A program made the translations under genes and the position numbers. This document shows, piece after piece, positions 16,812 through 25,194 of a stretch of DNA of 54,707 nt (positions within the stretch are counted from its first letter, which is position 1; each line of letters starts with the position of its first letter). Source of the stretch: Bacteroidales bacterium (GTDB lineage Bacteria; Bacteroidota; Bacteroidia; Bacteroidales; JAADGE01); the NCBI GenBank assembly GCA_021108035.1, contig JAIORQ010000048.1:1-54707 (forward strand), in the 5' to 3' direction. The notes beneath the pieces are model-generated. The model was given only the letters and a program-made list of their open reading frames with translations. It was not told the origin of the DNA and searched no databases.

Positions 16812-17030
16812 CCGTGGCACGCTGCAGCCTGCCATGGTTTACTGCCGATACACTGACAATTTTTCTTCGGAATTCATTATTTGAGTCCGCTCCGAAAAGT
16901 CTTTTTTTTGCCACAAAGTCACGAAAACACAAAAACTCACAAAAAATAAAATGCTGATAACAAGCTCTTTGTGGATTTTAGTGATTTGGTGTTTTAGTGG
17001 CATCTTCATCTTTTTACCTTTTCGGAGTGC
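16812..17030. repeat. Interspersed non-coding repeat with GC-rich palindrome
   Basis: The left part (16812-16837) is an imperfect palindrome centred on GCTGCAGC: CCGTGGCACGCTG pairs with CAGCCTGCCATGG with two mismatches, and it is markedly GC-rich against its surroundings. CTCCGAAAAG at 16890-16899 and CTTTTCGGAG at 17018-17027 are a perfect 10-bp inverted pair around a segment reading CCACAAAGTCACGAAAACAC and onwards. I recognise this wording as a type of intergenic repeat found in Bacteroidota genomes. A 76-codon minus-strand open frame here (16839-17069) looks like chance translation of the repeat and is not called. Confidence 0.5.
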
Positions 17031-17093
17031 TCTCTTATTTTGTGTCTTTAGCTTAAATATTCTCATCAAATTTATTTATATTCCAAAATATTA

Positions 17094-17109
17094 ATCGTAT
17101 ATTTGCGAT
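17094..17109. promoter_or_regulatory. Probable ArsR operator and -7 box upstream of arsR
   Basis: ATCGTATATTTGCGAT has inverted ATCG/CGAT ends and matches the site at 17436-17453 at 14 of 16 positions. It overlaps TATATTTG (17098-17105), which fits the phylum -7 element, so a bound repressor would block initiation. It ends 16 bases before the arsR start codon, consistent with autoregulation. Confidence 0.7.
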
Positions 17110-17125
17110 GAACTATAAATAACAA

Positions 17126-17419
17126 ATGAAGAAACCAGAATTAAATAACGAAGATCACGTAAAATTGGCAAGATTTGCAAAAGCACTGTCACACCCAACC
17201 AGGCTTTTTATATTGAAATTTCTGAATTGCTGTGAGTCGTGCTATACCGGAAATATTGTTGATGAACTGCCCATTGCACAATCATCAGTTTCTCAGCATT
17301 TAAAAGAACTAAAGGAAGCCGGGCTAATCAACGGTACTATTGAAACTCCAAAAGTATATTATTGCATAAACAAAAAGAATTGGGAATTGGCTAAAAAAAT
17401 GTTTAATAAATTTTTCTAA
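17126..17419 (+). CDS. arsR: ArsR/SmtB-family metalloregulator
   Basis: The 97-residue protein is a single winged-helix domain: [14 protein letters not shown], then [16 protein letters not shown] as the recognition helix, then [10 protein letters not shown] as the wing. Three cysteines in NCCESCYTG (Cys35, Cys36 and Cys39) are where arsenite-sensing ArsR proteins place their thiolate site. The family represses its own operon until As(III) or Sb(III) releases it. The next gene, 154 bases downstream, is an arsenite methyltransferase, and near-identical palindromes precede both genes. The metal preference is inferred from context. Confidence 0.9.
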   Translation: MKKPELNNEDHVKLARFAKALSHPTRLFILKFLNCCESCYTGNIVDELPIAQSSVSQHLKELKEAGLINGTIETPKVYYCINKKNWELAKKMFNKFF

Positions 17420-17435
17420 AAAATTTACTGACGAT

Positions 17436-17453
17436 TATCGTATATCTACGATA
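17436..17453. promoter_or_regulatory. Probable ArsR operator upstream of the methyltransferase gene
   Basis: TATCGTA-TATC-TACGATA is a perfect 7-bp inverted repeat with a 4-base spacer. It shares ATCGTATAT..CGAT..AACTATA with the site before arsR, including bases outside the palindrome. It lies 120 bases before the methyltransferase start, so a long leader or an unidentified downstream promoter is implied. Confidence 0.7.
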
Positions 17454-17572
17454 AACTATAATAAACAGATAAACAATTAAACACTAAACATAAAATATTT
17501 ATTAACCCGAAAAACAAAATTTAAAAGCTTAATAAAAAATTAATATTATAAAATTTCTTAAAATTAAAAAAA

Positions 17573-18364
17573 ATGAAAAATTCAAATAAACTAAAAGAAA
17601 TAGTCAGAGATAAATATGCAGATATTGCAACAGAATCATCAAATTGCTGTTGCGGAAATAAGAATAAGCAATTGGATTATTCTGTATTCAATGAAAGTTA
17701 TGCTGATAAGGAAGGTTATTTCAAGGATGCTGACTTGAACCTCGGATGTGGTTTACCAACAGAATATTCAAACATTAAAAAAGGTGATGCTGTTTTGGAT
17801 ATCGGCAGCGGTGCCGGTAATGATTGCTTCGTTGCTAGATCAATTGTTGGTGAGAACGGAAAAGTTACAGGGCTTGATTTTACTGATGAAATGTTAGAAA
17901 AAGCAAAAATCAACAATCAAAAAGCAGGATATACTAATGTCAATTTCATTAAAGGGGATATTGAAAATATTCCGTTAGATTCAGATAAATTCGATGTAGT
18001 GATAAGCAATTGTGTTTTGAATTTGGTCCCTGATAAAGAAAAGGCATTTTCTGAAATAAAAAGGGTGTTAAAACCAAATGCTCATTTTTGTGTTTCTGAT
18101 ATCGTTTTGGAAGGTGAATTACCGAAAGAAATAAGGGATGTTGCAGAAATGTATGCCGGATGTGTTTCAGGTGCACTACAGGCAGAAAAATATTTAAGTG
18201 TCATTGAATCAGCAGGTTTTAATAACATTGAGGTGAAGAAGAAAAAACAAATTAATGTTCCTGATGATCAATTATTGGAATATATCTCAAAGGATGAACT
18301 TCAAAAATATAAGGATACCGGAGCGGGAATATACAGCATAACGGTTATCGGAACAAAGAGATAG
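17573..18364 (+). CDS. arsM: Arsenite S-adenosylmethionine methyltransferase
   Basis: The 263-residue protein is a class I methyltransferase: the SAM site is VLDIGSGAGND (about residues 74-84), followed by VTGLDFTDEML. The cysteines expected of ArsM are present: Cys59 in LNLGCGLP, Cys147 in VISNCVLNLV and Cys197 in MYAGCVSG, with an extra triple Cys at 25-27. ArsM uses As(III) and SAM to make methylated arsenicals, a detoxification step in the cytoplasm. Length and motifs fit the short bacterial form. It lies downstream of arsR with a matching operator, and no arsenite exporter or reductase gene is next to it in this window. The gap downstream (18365-18586) shows nothing but AT-rich sequence. 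Confidence 0.9.
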   Translation: MKNSNKLKEIVRDKYADIATESSNCCCGNKNKQLDYSVFNESYADKEGYFKDADLNLGCGLPTEYSNIKKGDAVLDIGSGAGNDCFVARSIVGENGKVTGLDFTDEMLEKAKINNQKAGYTNVNFIKGDIENIPLDSDKFDVVISNCVLNLVPDKEKAFSEIKRVLKPNAHFCVSDIVLEGELPKEIRDVAEMYAGCVSGALQAEKYLSVIESAGFNNIEVKKKKQINVPDDQLLEYISKDELQKYKDTGAGIYSITVIGTKR

Positions 18365-18586
18365 TGTCAAATTAGAAACAGCTATAAGGAAACGTAATTA
18401 ATAACTGCGTTTCTTTCATATTTTTTTAAATTTGATGTTTTGGCAATTCGATGATTTTTTTTTATTATTAACAGAAAAGCAAATAAACAATTAAACAAAT
18501 AAACAATACAAAATGAATATAAAATATGTCCATACAAATATCATTTCAAAAGATTGGAGAAAACTTTCCGATTTTTTTTAAAGCAT

Positions 18587-18617
18587 TTTGAAATATCATT
18601 GATTTTTCATATCTTCG
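18587..18617 (+). promoter_or_regulatory. Promoter of the racemase-family gene
   Basis: TTTG at 18587-18590 and TATCTTCG at 18610-18617 are 19 bases apart. The second box departs from TAnnTTTG by one base. The gene starts about 48 bases further downstream. Confidence 0.6.
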
Positions 18618-18665
18618 TTACTTCAACGGCATTTTTATTTCATTATAATATTAAAACTATAAGCC

Positions 18666-19358
18666 ATGAAAGTAATCGGATTAATCGGTGGTATGACATG
18701 GAAATCAACTTCTGTATATTATCAATTATTAAATGAAATCACCAACGAAAAGTTAGGAGGCAGGCATTCTTGCGAATGCATTTTATATTCTGTTGATTTT
18801 GATGAAATTGAAAGATTACAACATAGAGGTGATTGGCAACAATTAGCCGATATTATGTCTAAAGCAGCCGGGAAATTAGAAAAAGCAGGTGCAGATATGA
18901 TTGTCATTTGTGCAAATACAATGCATAAAACTGCTGATGAAATTGAAGACAGAGTTAATATTCCCGTTGTTCATATAGCTGATGCTGTAGCTGTTGAAGT
19001 TAAGGAGCAAAACTTACAAAAGATCGGGCTTATAGGAACAAAATTTATAATGGAGCATGATTTTTACAAAAACAGAATAAAAAAAACATTTGATATTGAT
19101 GTTATTTCTCCCAAAGGAAGAGATATGATCACAATTCACAGAATAATATTTGATGAATTAATCTACGGAACAGTAAAAGAAGAATCAAAAAAAAGATACT
19201 TGGAAATTATCAATAAGTTAACAGAAAGAGGTGCAGAAGGAATTATTCTCGGATGTACCGAAATATCAATATTGTTAAATCAATCAGATATCAATATACC
19301 AATTTTTGATACAATTCGAATTCATGTTGAAAAAGCAGTTGAATTTGCAATAGCATAA
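18666..19358 (+). CDS. Aspartate/glutamate racemase family protein
   Basis: The 230-residue cytoplasmic protein has the two-domain pseudosymmetric fold of the family. The N-terminal motif GLIGGMTWKST is typical of aspartate racemase relatives, and the two catalytic cysteines are present: Cys82 in IVICANTMHK and Cys197 in IILGCTEI. With both thiols, a racemase activity on Asp, Glu or a similar amino acid is likely, by deprotonation on one face and reprotonation on the other. The closest match by motif is the broad-specificity aspartate racemase group (YgeA-like), not MurI; the substrate is not settled. It has its own promoter, and no cell-wall genes are next to it. Confidence 0.9.
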   Translation: MKVIGLIGGMTWKSTSVYYQLLNEITNEKLGGRHSCECILYSVDFDEIERLQHRGDWQQLADIMSKAAGKLEKAGADMIVICANTMHKTADEIEDRVNIPVVHIADAVAVEVKEQNLQKIGLIGTKFIMEHDFYKNRIKKTFDIDVISPKGRDMITIHRIIFDELIYGTVKEESKKRYLEIINKLTERGAEGIILGCTEISILLNQSDINIPIFDTIRIHVEKAVEFAIA

Positions 19359-19497
19359 CACCGAAGACGGCAGGTTTAAAAAAAATATTGCACAAAGATG
19401 ACACAGAATAACACAGAAAAAATTTGATTTATTTTTCCGAGTTTATATTTCCGTCAATTCCGTATAAATTTTTTATAAATTCCTTTAAAACTATTTC

Positions 19498-21369
19498 ATG
19501 AAAAATATCTCAACTTATTTATTGGCTTTATTAATGATATTAATAAATTTAAATTGTGATAATAACAAAGCGAAAGAAACCGGTGAAGAAGATAAAATAT
19601 TATCCGAATTTGTACCTCAATGGGCAAAATCTGCCGTTTGGTACCAAATTTTCCCTGAACGTTTCCGAAACGGTGATCAGTCAAATGATCCCAAAGTTGA
19701 AGATATCATTGGTGCTGATCCTCAAGAACCGCCTAAACAATGGAAAATACATTCGTGGGGAAGTGATTGGTATAAACTGAAGAACTATGAAAAAGTAAAC
19801 GGTGAACCGGAACTTTGGAAACATCTTCTCAGAAGACGATACGGTGGTGATCTGCAAGGTATTATTGACAAACTTGATTATATAAAAGACATCGGGATCA
19901 ATGCCGTTTATCTTAATCCGGTGTTTGATGCTCCTTCTCTTCATAAATACGACGGAGCAAGTTATCATCATATTGACCCTAACTTCGGCCCCGATCCCGG
20001 TGGCGACAGAGAATTGATGAAACTTGAAGATCCGCTTGATCCCGAAACTTGGGTGTGGACAAAAGCCGATGAACTGGTTTTAAAACTTATTGATGAAGCA
20101 CATAAAAGAAACATCAGGATAATTTTCGACGGTGTCTTTAATCATATGGGAATCAACAGTTTTGCATTTAAAGACCTTATGAAAAATCAACAAGCATCTC
20201 CTTATAAAGAATGGTTCATCATCAAATCTTGGAATGATTCAAACCAAAATACTGAATTTGACTATGAGGGTTGGTTTGGAGTTAAATCACTACCGGAATT
20301 GAAAGAAGACAGTTTAGGAATCGTAAAAGGACCGAATGATTACATCTTCAATGCCACAGAACGTTGGATGAATCCAAAAGGTATGGGAATACAATACGGT
20401 ATTGACGGTTGGAGATTGGATGTTGCTTTTTGTGTCAATCACGAATTTTGGAAACGATGGCGAAAGCATGTCCGTTCAATAAACCCGGAAGCATACCTTA
20501 CAGCAGAAATTGTAGATACTCCCGATAAAGTGAAACCTTATATGCAAGGCGATGAGTTTGACGGTGAAATGAACTACAACTTTGCTTTTACTTGTGCGGA
20601 ATTCTTTTTTAATCCGGACAGCATGCGTATTACTGCTGAAGAATTCGATATTAAATTGAAAGAATTACGCGAACTCTATCCTGCAGGTGTTGCTTATGTT
20701 TGTCAAAATTTATTCGGAAGTCATGATTCCAATCGTATAGGTTCTCACATTGTGAACAGGGGAATATGGAATTTCAGAGATTGGGGCAACTATTTCGGAA
20801 AATCTCAAGCCGCAAACAATTCCGATTATAAAGTTCGAAAACCTAATAAAGAAGAACTGCATCTTCAAAAGTTTTTTGTTATAATGCAAATGACATATGT
20901 AGGTGCTCCGATGATCTTTTACGGAGATGAAATCGGTATGTGGGGAGCCAATGACCCGGATTGTCGTAAACCTATGATTTGGGAAGATACAGAATACGAA
21001 GATGAAGTTTTCAATCCTGACGGCAGTAAAAGAAAATCTGACAAAGTATCTCAAAATAAGGATTTGCTTGCTCATTACAAAAAGTTGATTTCTGTAAGAA
21101 ACGATCACAAAGCCATACAGTTGGGAACTTATAAAACACTTACGGCCGATAATGAAAAAGACGTTTTTATATTTGAGCGAAAGTATAAGGATGAAATAAT
21201 TATTGTTGTTTTAAATAATTCTGAAAACAAACAAACAATTGAAGTTCCTGTATTATTTAAAAAATCCTGTTCCGATTTACTGAATGATAAAAAATACACA
21301 TCGAAAAACAAAAGTATTACAATTGAACTTGAAAGAAAATGGGGATCAATTTTGAAAGTTTGTAAATAA
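19498..21369 (+). CDS. GH13 alpha-amylase family lipoprotein
   Basis: The 623-residue product starts with a hydrophobic signal ending in LINLNCDN (Cys20), a plausible though relaxed lipobox, so it is probably surface- or periplasm-anchored. The TIM-barrel motifs are visible: AVWYQIFPERF (start of the barrel), INAVYLNPVFDAPSLHKYD (about 135-152), FDGVFNHMG (210-218), the nucleophile Asp308 in DGWRLDVAF, the acid/base Glu337 in LTAEIVD and the third acid Asp410 in FGSHDSNRIG. A short beta domain ends the protein. The sequence resembles neopullulanase/cyclomaltodextrinase-like enzymes that cut alpha-1,4-glucans or maltodextrins. No SusC/SusD pair or other glycan genes lie beside it. Confidence 0.9.
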   Translation: MKNISTYLLALLMILINLNCDNNKAKETGEEDKILSEFVPQWAKSAVWYQIFPERFRNGDQSNDPKVEDIIGADPQEPPKQWKIHSWGSDWYKLKNYEKVNGEPELWKHLLRRRYGGDLQGIIDKLDYIKDIGINAVYLNPVFDAPSLHKYDGASYHHIDPNFGPDPGGDRELMKLEDPLDPETWVWTKADELVLKLIDEAHKRNIRIIFDGVFNHMGINSFAFKDLMKNQQASPYKEWFIIKSWNDSNQNTEFDYEGWFGVKSLPELKEDSLGIVKGPNDYIFNATERWMNPKGMGIQYGIDGWRLDVAFCVNHEFWKRWRKHVRSINPEAYLTAEIVDTPDKVKPYMQGDEFDGEMNYNFAFTCAEFFFNPDSMRITAEEFDIKLKELRELYPAGVAYVCQNLFGSHDSNRIGSHIVNRGIWNFRDWGNYFGKSQAANNSDYKVRKPNKEELHLQKFFVIMQMTYVGAPMIFYGDEIGMWGANDPDCRKPMIWEDTEYEDEVFNPDGSKRKSDKVSQNKDLLAHYKKLISVRNDHKAIQLGTYKTLTADNEKDVFIFERKYKDEIIIVVLNNSENKQTIEVPVLFKKSCSDLLNDKKYTSKNKSITIELERKWGSILKVCK

Positions 21370-21566
21370 AAATCAGTTTCTGTAACTTGTCAGATAACTT
21401 GCTCATATACAATAACTTTAGATTACGATTACAATTAATTCACAGTATGGCTGTCAGGCTTTTATAATCTTTCTTTGAATTTCTGATTAAAAAATGATAA
21501 AACTTAAAACATCAAAATAAGAAAAATATGTATATTGTACCGAAATTTTAAAAAACTTTCAATTTT

Positions 21567-21935
21567 ATGCTGTTTAAGAAATTTGATGAGAAAACCGGTA
21601 TTTTGAGTATAAAAGCAAGAGGTAATATTGATTTTTGGGAGCTTCTTGATCTGTATAAAACCATTGAAACAAATAATGAATATCCGAGAAAATTAAAGAT
21701 CATTATAGATACTTCAAAATCAAAATTTGATTTTCCTGTTAAATATAATGAAGATATTTCTAAAGCAATTAATACTGTTGCTAAAAAATATGATATCATC
21801 AAAGAAGCTGTAGTTGTTGATAAGTATTATGAAACTTCTGTTGCATTGATGTTTGACGATAAATTTGTTTATGATAATTTAAGTTTTAAAATCTTCACAG
21901 ATATGAAAGCAGCTCAAAAATGGTTGAATTTTTAA
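21567..21935 (+). CDS. Small STAS-like domain protein
   Basis: The 122-residue protein has no signal or membrane segment. Its pattern, a beta strand pair (FDEKTGILSIKARGNI), helix (ELLDLYKTIE), strand with IIIDTSKSKF, helix (ISKAINTVAKKY), strand (EAVVVDKYYETSVALMFD) and a final helix (MKAAQKWLNF), is that of the SpoIIAA/STAS-like fold common in Bacteroidota. There is no anti-anti-sigma Ser motif that I can point to. The function is unknown. Its stop codon lies inside the left arm of a palindromic element, so the element must have inserted right at the end of the gene or supplies the stop. The gap upstream (21370-21566) is AT-rich without features. Confidence 0.6.
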   Translation: MLFKKFDEKTGILSIKARGNIDFWELLDLYKTIETNNEYPRKLKIIIDTSKSKFDFPVKYNEDISKAINTVAKKYDIIKEAVVVDKYYETSVALMFDDKFVYDNLSFKIFTDMKAAQKWLNF

Positions 21936-22154
21936 CCTGCATTATGCACGCATTAAAATTTTGTTGTAATTGAGGCGTCAAACCTTGAAGCTGTATATTA
22001 ATACTGCGAAAGGTTTGCAACGAAAAGTACAGCAAAATTATAATGTGCCTTTGGTAAAAATTTTAAAATTCAGTTTTTATAAAAAAATTATAAAAGTGTG
22101 ATAATCTGCAAAATAAATGATTTTTTTAAATTTTTATGAATAATGCAGGTTAAA
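21931..22154. repeat. Palindromic MITE-like element, 224 bp, 15-bp inverted ends
   Basis: TTTAACCTGCATTAT at 21931-21945 and ATAATGCAGGTTAAA at 22140-22154 are perfectly inverted 15-bp ends. Inside, further arms pair imperfectly: GCACGCATTAAAATTTTG against CAAAATTATAATGTGC, and CAAACCTT against AAGGTTTG. Most of the left half (to about 22045) can fold on itself. No transposase is encoded. This is the build of a miniature inverted-repeat transposable element or a dispersed cruciform repeat. I see no clear target-site duplication. Confidence 0.7.
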
Positions 22155-22172
22155 GCTTTAAAACTTTATTGT

Positions 22173-22835
22173 ATGAAAATAAAACAATTGTTTTCAATAA
22201 GTATAGTTTTTATTCTCTTTAGTCCGCCGGCATATACTCAAAATAATATTTCTGAACCTTATAATATCAAAGATTATTTTTTGCTGATACCGGAAAATAT
22301 TTTAAATATCAGCCTAAAAGAAAGAAAAGAAATACTGAAAAAGAAAACTTTCCGAGAAATCCTTGAAGCCGGAGATTATTATCAATTAGATACTTTGGAT
22401 TTGAAAAACGGATATGTTGAATTTCAAACCGTTGGTGACGGTGAGGGGAATATGTTTGAAATGACATACTATAAATTAGATAATGATGAAAGAATAATTG
22501 CACTTAATATAATTAGTTGGGGTATGTGTTGTGAAGATTCTAAATTGCGATTTTACAAAATTAAAAGCAAGGAATGGATAGAAATAACACAATCAGTGTT
22601 ACCAATAATTAGTTTAAGTGATTTTTATATTGAAGATAAAATTACAGAATCTGCAAAAAGCGAACTGTTTCTTCGATATTATTTGCCGCAAAAAGGAAAA
22701 AATATAAAAGTGAAATTGGCAGATACTTTCTTTGAATACATGAATGAAAGAGATCATAAAAAATTGTTTTATGCAGAAAGAATTGAAGAAATCAGACTAA
22801 TTTGGAACAACGGAACATTTATAAAAAAGCAGTAG
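22173..22835 (+). CDS. Secreted hypothetical protein
   Basis: The product is 220 residues if it starts at the ATG at 22173. An earlier ATG at 22143 falls in the palindromic repeat and would put ten residues before the signal peptide, so it is unlikely. The signal peptide (MKIKQLFSISIVFILFSPPAYTQ) predicts export. The mature part has a strand-rich centre (GYVEFQTVGDGEGNMFEMTYYKL then IISWGMCCEDSKLRFYK) and a Lys/Glu-rich end. The shape recalls small Bacteroidota periplasmic proteins, but I recognise no family. The gap to the next gene, 22836-23035, shows only AT-rich DNA ending in a strong Shine-Dalgarno sequence. Confidence 0.65.
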   Translation: MKIKQLFSISIVFILFSPPAYTQNNISEPYNIKDYFLLIPENILNISLKERKEILKKKTFREILEAGDYYQLDTLDLKNGYVEFQTVGDGEGNMFEMTYYKLDNDERIIALNIISWGMCCEDSKLRFYKIKSKEWIEITQSVLPIISLSDFYIEDKITESAKSELFLRYYLPQKGKNIKVKLADTFFEYMNERDHKKLFYAERIEEIRLIWNNGTFIKKQ

Positions 22836-23023
22836 TATATAAATTTTTATTCTGTTTTTTTAAGAAGCATTAAATTAACAAATACATGCAACTTTTAGAT
22901 TTAGGGATTTGAAATAATTTTTTCAAAACAAGGAAGCAGAAAGGCATTAGATATTTTACGCAGGTTTTACATTAACAAGATTTTCAGATAAAATCAGTTG
23001 AAAAGAATTGTAAAACACAAAAA

Positions 23024-23030
23024 AAGGAGG
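23024..23030 (+). promoter_or_regulatory. Strong Shine-Dalgarno sequence of rubrerythrin
   Basis: AAGGAGG lies 5 bases before the rubrerythrin ATG. Bacteroidota rarely use such sites, so it stands out from nearly every other gene here. It fixes the start codon. Confidence 0.8.
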
Positions 23031-23035
23031 ATATT

Positions 23036-23614
23036 ATGAACAAATTAAAAGGAACAAAAACAGAACAAAATCTTTTAAAAGCATTTGCCGGAGAATCACA
23101 GGCAAGGATGCGCTATGATTACTTTGCAAAACAAGCAAAAAAAGAAGGCTATGAGCAAATTTCGGCAATATTTGCCGAGACAGCTTTAAATGAAAAAGAA
23201 CATGCAAAAAGATTTTTCAAATTTATGGAAGGAAGACCGGTTGAAATTACTGCCGTTTATCCTGCCGGAAAAATTGGAACAACAAAAGAAAACCTGAAAG
23301 CATCTGCTTTAGGAGAAAATGAAGAATGGACAGAACTTTATCCTGAATTTGCAAAAATTGCTGATAAAGAAGGATTTAAAGAAATAGCAAAAGCTTTCAG
23401 AATGATTGCCAAAGTAGAGAAAGCGCATGAAGAGAGGTTTACTAAATTGGTTACTAATCTTGAAGAAGGAAAAGTTTATGAGAGAAACAGTAAAATTATT
23501 TGGAAATGTCGTAATTGCGGATATTTACACGAAAGGACTAAGGCTCCTGAATTATGTCCTGCGTGCTTGCATCCTCAATCATATTTCGAAATAAAAGAAA
23601 ATATAAAATCTTAA
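23036..23614 (+). CDS. rbr: Rubrerythrin
   Basis: The 192-residue protein has a ferritin-like four-helix domain (about residues 1-145) with the diiron ligands spread over [35 protein letters not shown] and [12 protein letters not shown]-terminal rubredoxin-like domain follows with two Cys pairs, WKCRNCGY and ELCPACLH. Rubrerythrin reduces hydrogen peroxide with electrons from reduced pyridine nucleotide or rubredoxin and protects anaerobes in air. Its length is standard. Its end overlaps the convergent pseudouridine synthase gene by four bases. The strong Shine-Dalgarno site suggests high expression. Confidence 0.96.
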   Translation: MNKLKGTKTEQNLLKAFAGESQARMRYDYFAKQAKKEGYEQISAIFAETALNEKEHAKRFFKFMEGRPVEITAVYPAGKIGTTKENLKASALGENEEWTELYPEFAKIADKEGFKEIAKAFRMIAKVEKAHEERFTKLVTNLEEGKVYERNSKIIWKCRNCGYLHERTKAPELCPACLHPQSYFEIKENIKS

Positions 23615-24288
23615 ATTTTTGGTATGAAGAAATTCCAAAGTTTATCATCCGGCGGATTTGCAGTTATAATAACAGTTTCCTTTTTTACGGGATGAATAAA
23701 TTCTATTTTGCGGGCATGTAAATGAATACCTCCGCCCGGATTAGAACGCGGAAAACCATATTTTAAATCTCCCTTGATTAAACAACCGATTTTTGCTAAT
23801 TGTGCCCTGATTTGATGGTGTCTGCCGGTATGAAGTTTAATTTTAAGTAAGAAGTATTTTTCGGAGTTGCCTTTAAGTTCATAGCTTAAAACAGCTTTTT
23901 TTGAATTCGGAATTTCATTATCATTTGCGTAAGATTTATTTTGTTTTCTGTTTCTTACCAAATAATGAGTAATTGTATCTTTAATTTTGGGTGCTTGGTT
24001 ATTTACAACTGCCGAATATGTTTTTTGAATTTTATTTTCCGCAAATAATTTATTTATCCTTGTCAGAGCTTTACTTGTTTTTGCAAATATAACTATTCCG
24101 CTTACAGGACGATCTAATCTGTGTGTAATTCCCAGAAAAACATCTCCGGGTTTTTTGTATTTTTTTTTGATATATGATTTTACATCATCGGCAAGTGTTT
24201 TATCACCGGTTTTATCTCCTTGTACAATATCACCGCATTTTTTATTAACAATAATAAGGTGATTATCTTCATAAACTATATCCGGCAT
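23611..24288 (-). CDS. RluA-family pseudouridine synthase
   Basis: The 225-residue protein is a catalytic domain only: [16 protein letters not shown] near the N-terminus, the catalytic Asp in [17 protein letters not shown] (about residue 59), and [13 protein letters not shown] later on. It has no S4 domain, so it is of the short RluA/RluE-like type that isomerises uridine in rRNA or tRNA. The particular site cannot be told from the sequence. It starts one base after the end of the acyltransferase gene upstream and is probably co-transcribed with it. It is convergent with rubrerythrin, with overlapping stop codons. Confidence 0.9.
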   Translation of the reverse strand: MPDIVYEDNHLIIVNKKCGDIVQGDKTGDKTLADDVKSYIKKKYKKPGDVFLGITHRLDRPVSGIVIFAKTSKALTRINKLFAENKIQKTYSAVVNNQAPKIKDTITHYLVRNRKQNKSYANDNEIPNSKKAVLSYELKGNSEKYFLLKIKLHTGRHHQIRAQLAKIGCLIKGDLKYGFPRSNPGGGIHLHARKIEFIHPVKKETVIITANPPDDKLWNFFIPKI

Positions 24289-24289
24289 G

Positions 24290-24898
24290 TTAAAACTTTC
24301 TTCTGATAAATATTTTATTCAAATGCTTTTGAGAATTTTCAGTATCTGTTTTCATTAACACCATGTTGATGTCAATTTCCGCTTCAATATTACATACTTT
24401 TTCCGAAACTGTTTCAGCATCTAATAATTTTTTATAAAGGTTTTCATGCTTTTTATCAAATACAAAAAGACAAGTTTCAATGCCTTTTTTCTTTGCAAGA
24501 AAAAAACTGTTTTGAATAATATCCAAAAATAACCTGATGTTTCCTCTGTATTCTTTATTTGTAGCAATTCTCCATGAACTGCCTAACTTTTTATCTGAAC
24601 TTTTTCGGATATAATCAGTTTCCTGTTTGAAAAATAAATCTGTATGTAGTCCGTGTTCGGAATCAATTGTCATTGAATTTGTTCCGATTATATTATTGTT
24701 TTGTTCAGCAATAAGTACAGTTGTTTGATTTATATTATTTAAATGTGGGTATAGATTAATTTTATCGGTTGGTCCTTCTATAATATGTCTTGATTCAACG
24801 AGTGTTTCATGAACCATTGAACTGATTTCGGAAAGGCGATTATAATCATTCAGTTCATTAATGCTGTAATTGTTTAAATTTTCCATATTGAAAAGCAT
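24290..24898 (-). CDS. FeeM-like GNAT-fold N-acyltransferase
   Basis: The 202-residue protein (start at 24898; a second ATG at 24886 is equally good) fits the N-acyl amino acid synthase (FeeM) type of GNAT-fold enzyme. The segments are in order: LVESRHIIEG, VLIAEQNNNIIGTNSMTIDS, GLHTDLFFKQETDYIR, WRIATNKEYRG, then a helix FFLAKKKGIETCLFVFDKKH and NLYKKLLDAE. FeeM relatives join an acyl chain to an amino acid or similar amine; the substrates here are unknown. The pseudouridine synthase gene follows at once. A decayed fragment of a second copy lies directly upstream. Confidence 0.65.
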   Translation of the reverse strand: MLFNMENLNNYSINELNDYNRLSEISSMVHETLVESRHIIEGPTDKINLYPHLNNINQTTVLIAEQNNNIIGTNSMTIDSEHGLHTDLFFKQETDYIRKSSDKKLGSSWRIATNKEYRGNIRLFLDIIQNSFFLAKKKGIETCLFVFDKKHENLYKKLLDAETVSEKVCNIEAEIDINMVLMKTDTENSQKHLNKIFIRRKF

Positions 24899-24899
24899 T

Positions 24900-25000
24900 A
24901 GAGCTTTTTTTTAAATAATAATCAGTATATAAGTCGAATTTACTGTCAATTGTAATTGAATTAGTACCGATAATCTTATTGTTTTTACTGCAATAATTTT
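24900..25000 (-). pseudogene. Fragment of a second FeeM-like acyltransferase gene
   Basis: On the minus strand, 24983-24900 encodes NNKIIGTNSITIDSKFDLYT and then DYYLKKSS. This aligns residue by residue with NNNIIGTNSMTIDSEHGLHT and DLFFKQET in the intact gene just downstream. Immediately upstream (24984-25000) IIAVK in another frame matches VLIAEQ, so there is also a frameshift. Only the core of the domain remains. It reads as the remnant of a tandem duplication. The rest of the gap to 25194 shows nothing recognisable. Confidence 0.75.
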
Positions 25001-25194
25001 TTTTATCTGCGTCAAATAAAAAAACAATTTTAACAATTCCCAAACTTTTTTTGAAAAGACATAAAATTCGTAAGTCAGGCTTGACTTATTTAATATTAGG
25101 CATTTATGTAAAAATTATATTGTTTAAGTCATACACCTTAGGCGGAATCAGATTATAATTGTTCTGTTGAGGATTCAATGAAGAAACAAAAAGA

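Noticed and set aside
16839-17069. 76-codon minus-strand open frame
   Set aside because: It is chance translation of an interspersed non-coding repeat, spans its palindromic arms, and its product has no domain.
18554-18736. 60-codon plus-strand open frame before the racemase-family gene
   Set aside because: It covers the promoter and overlaps the real start in another frame; no recognisable protein pattern.
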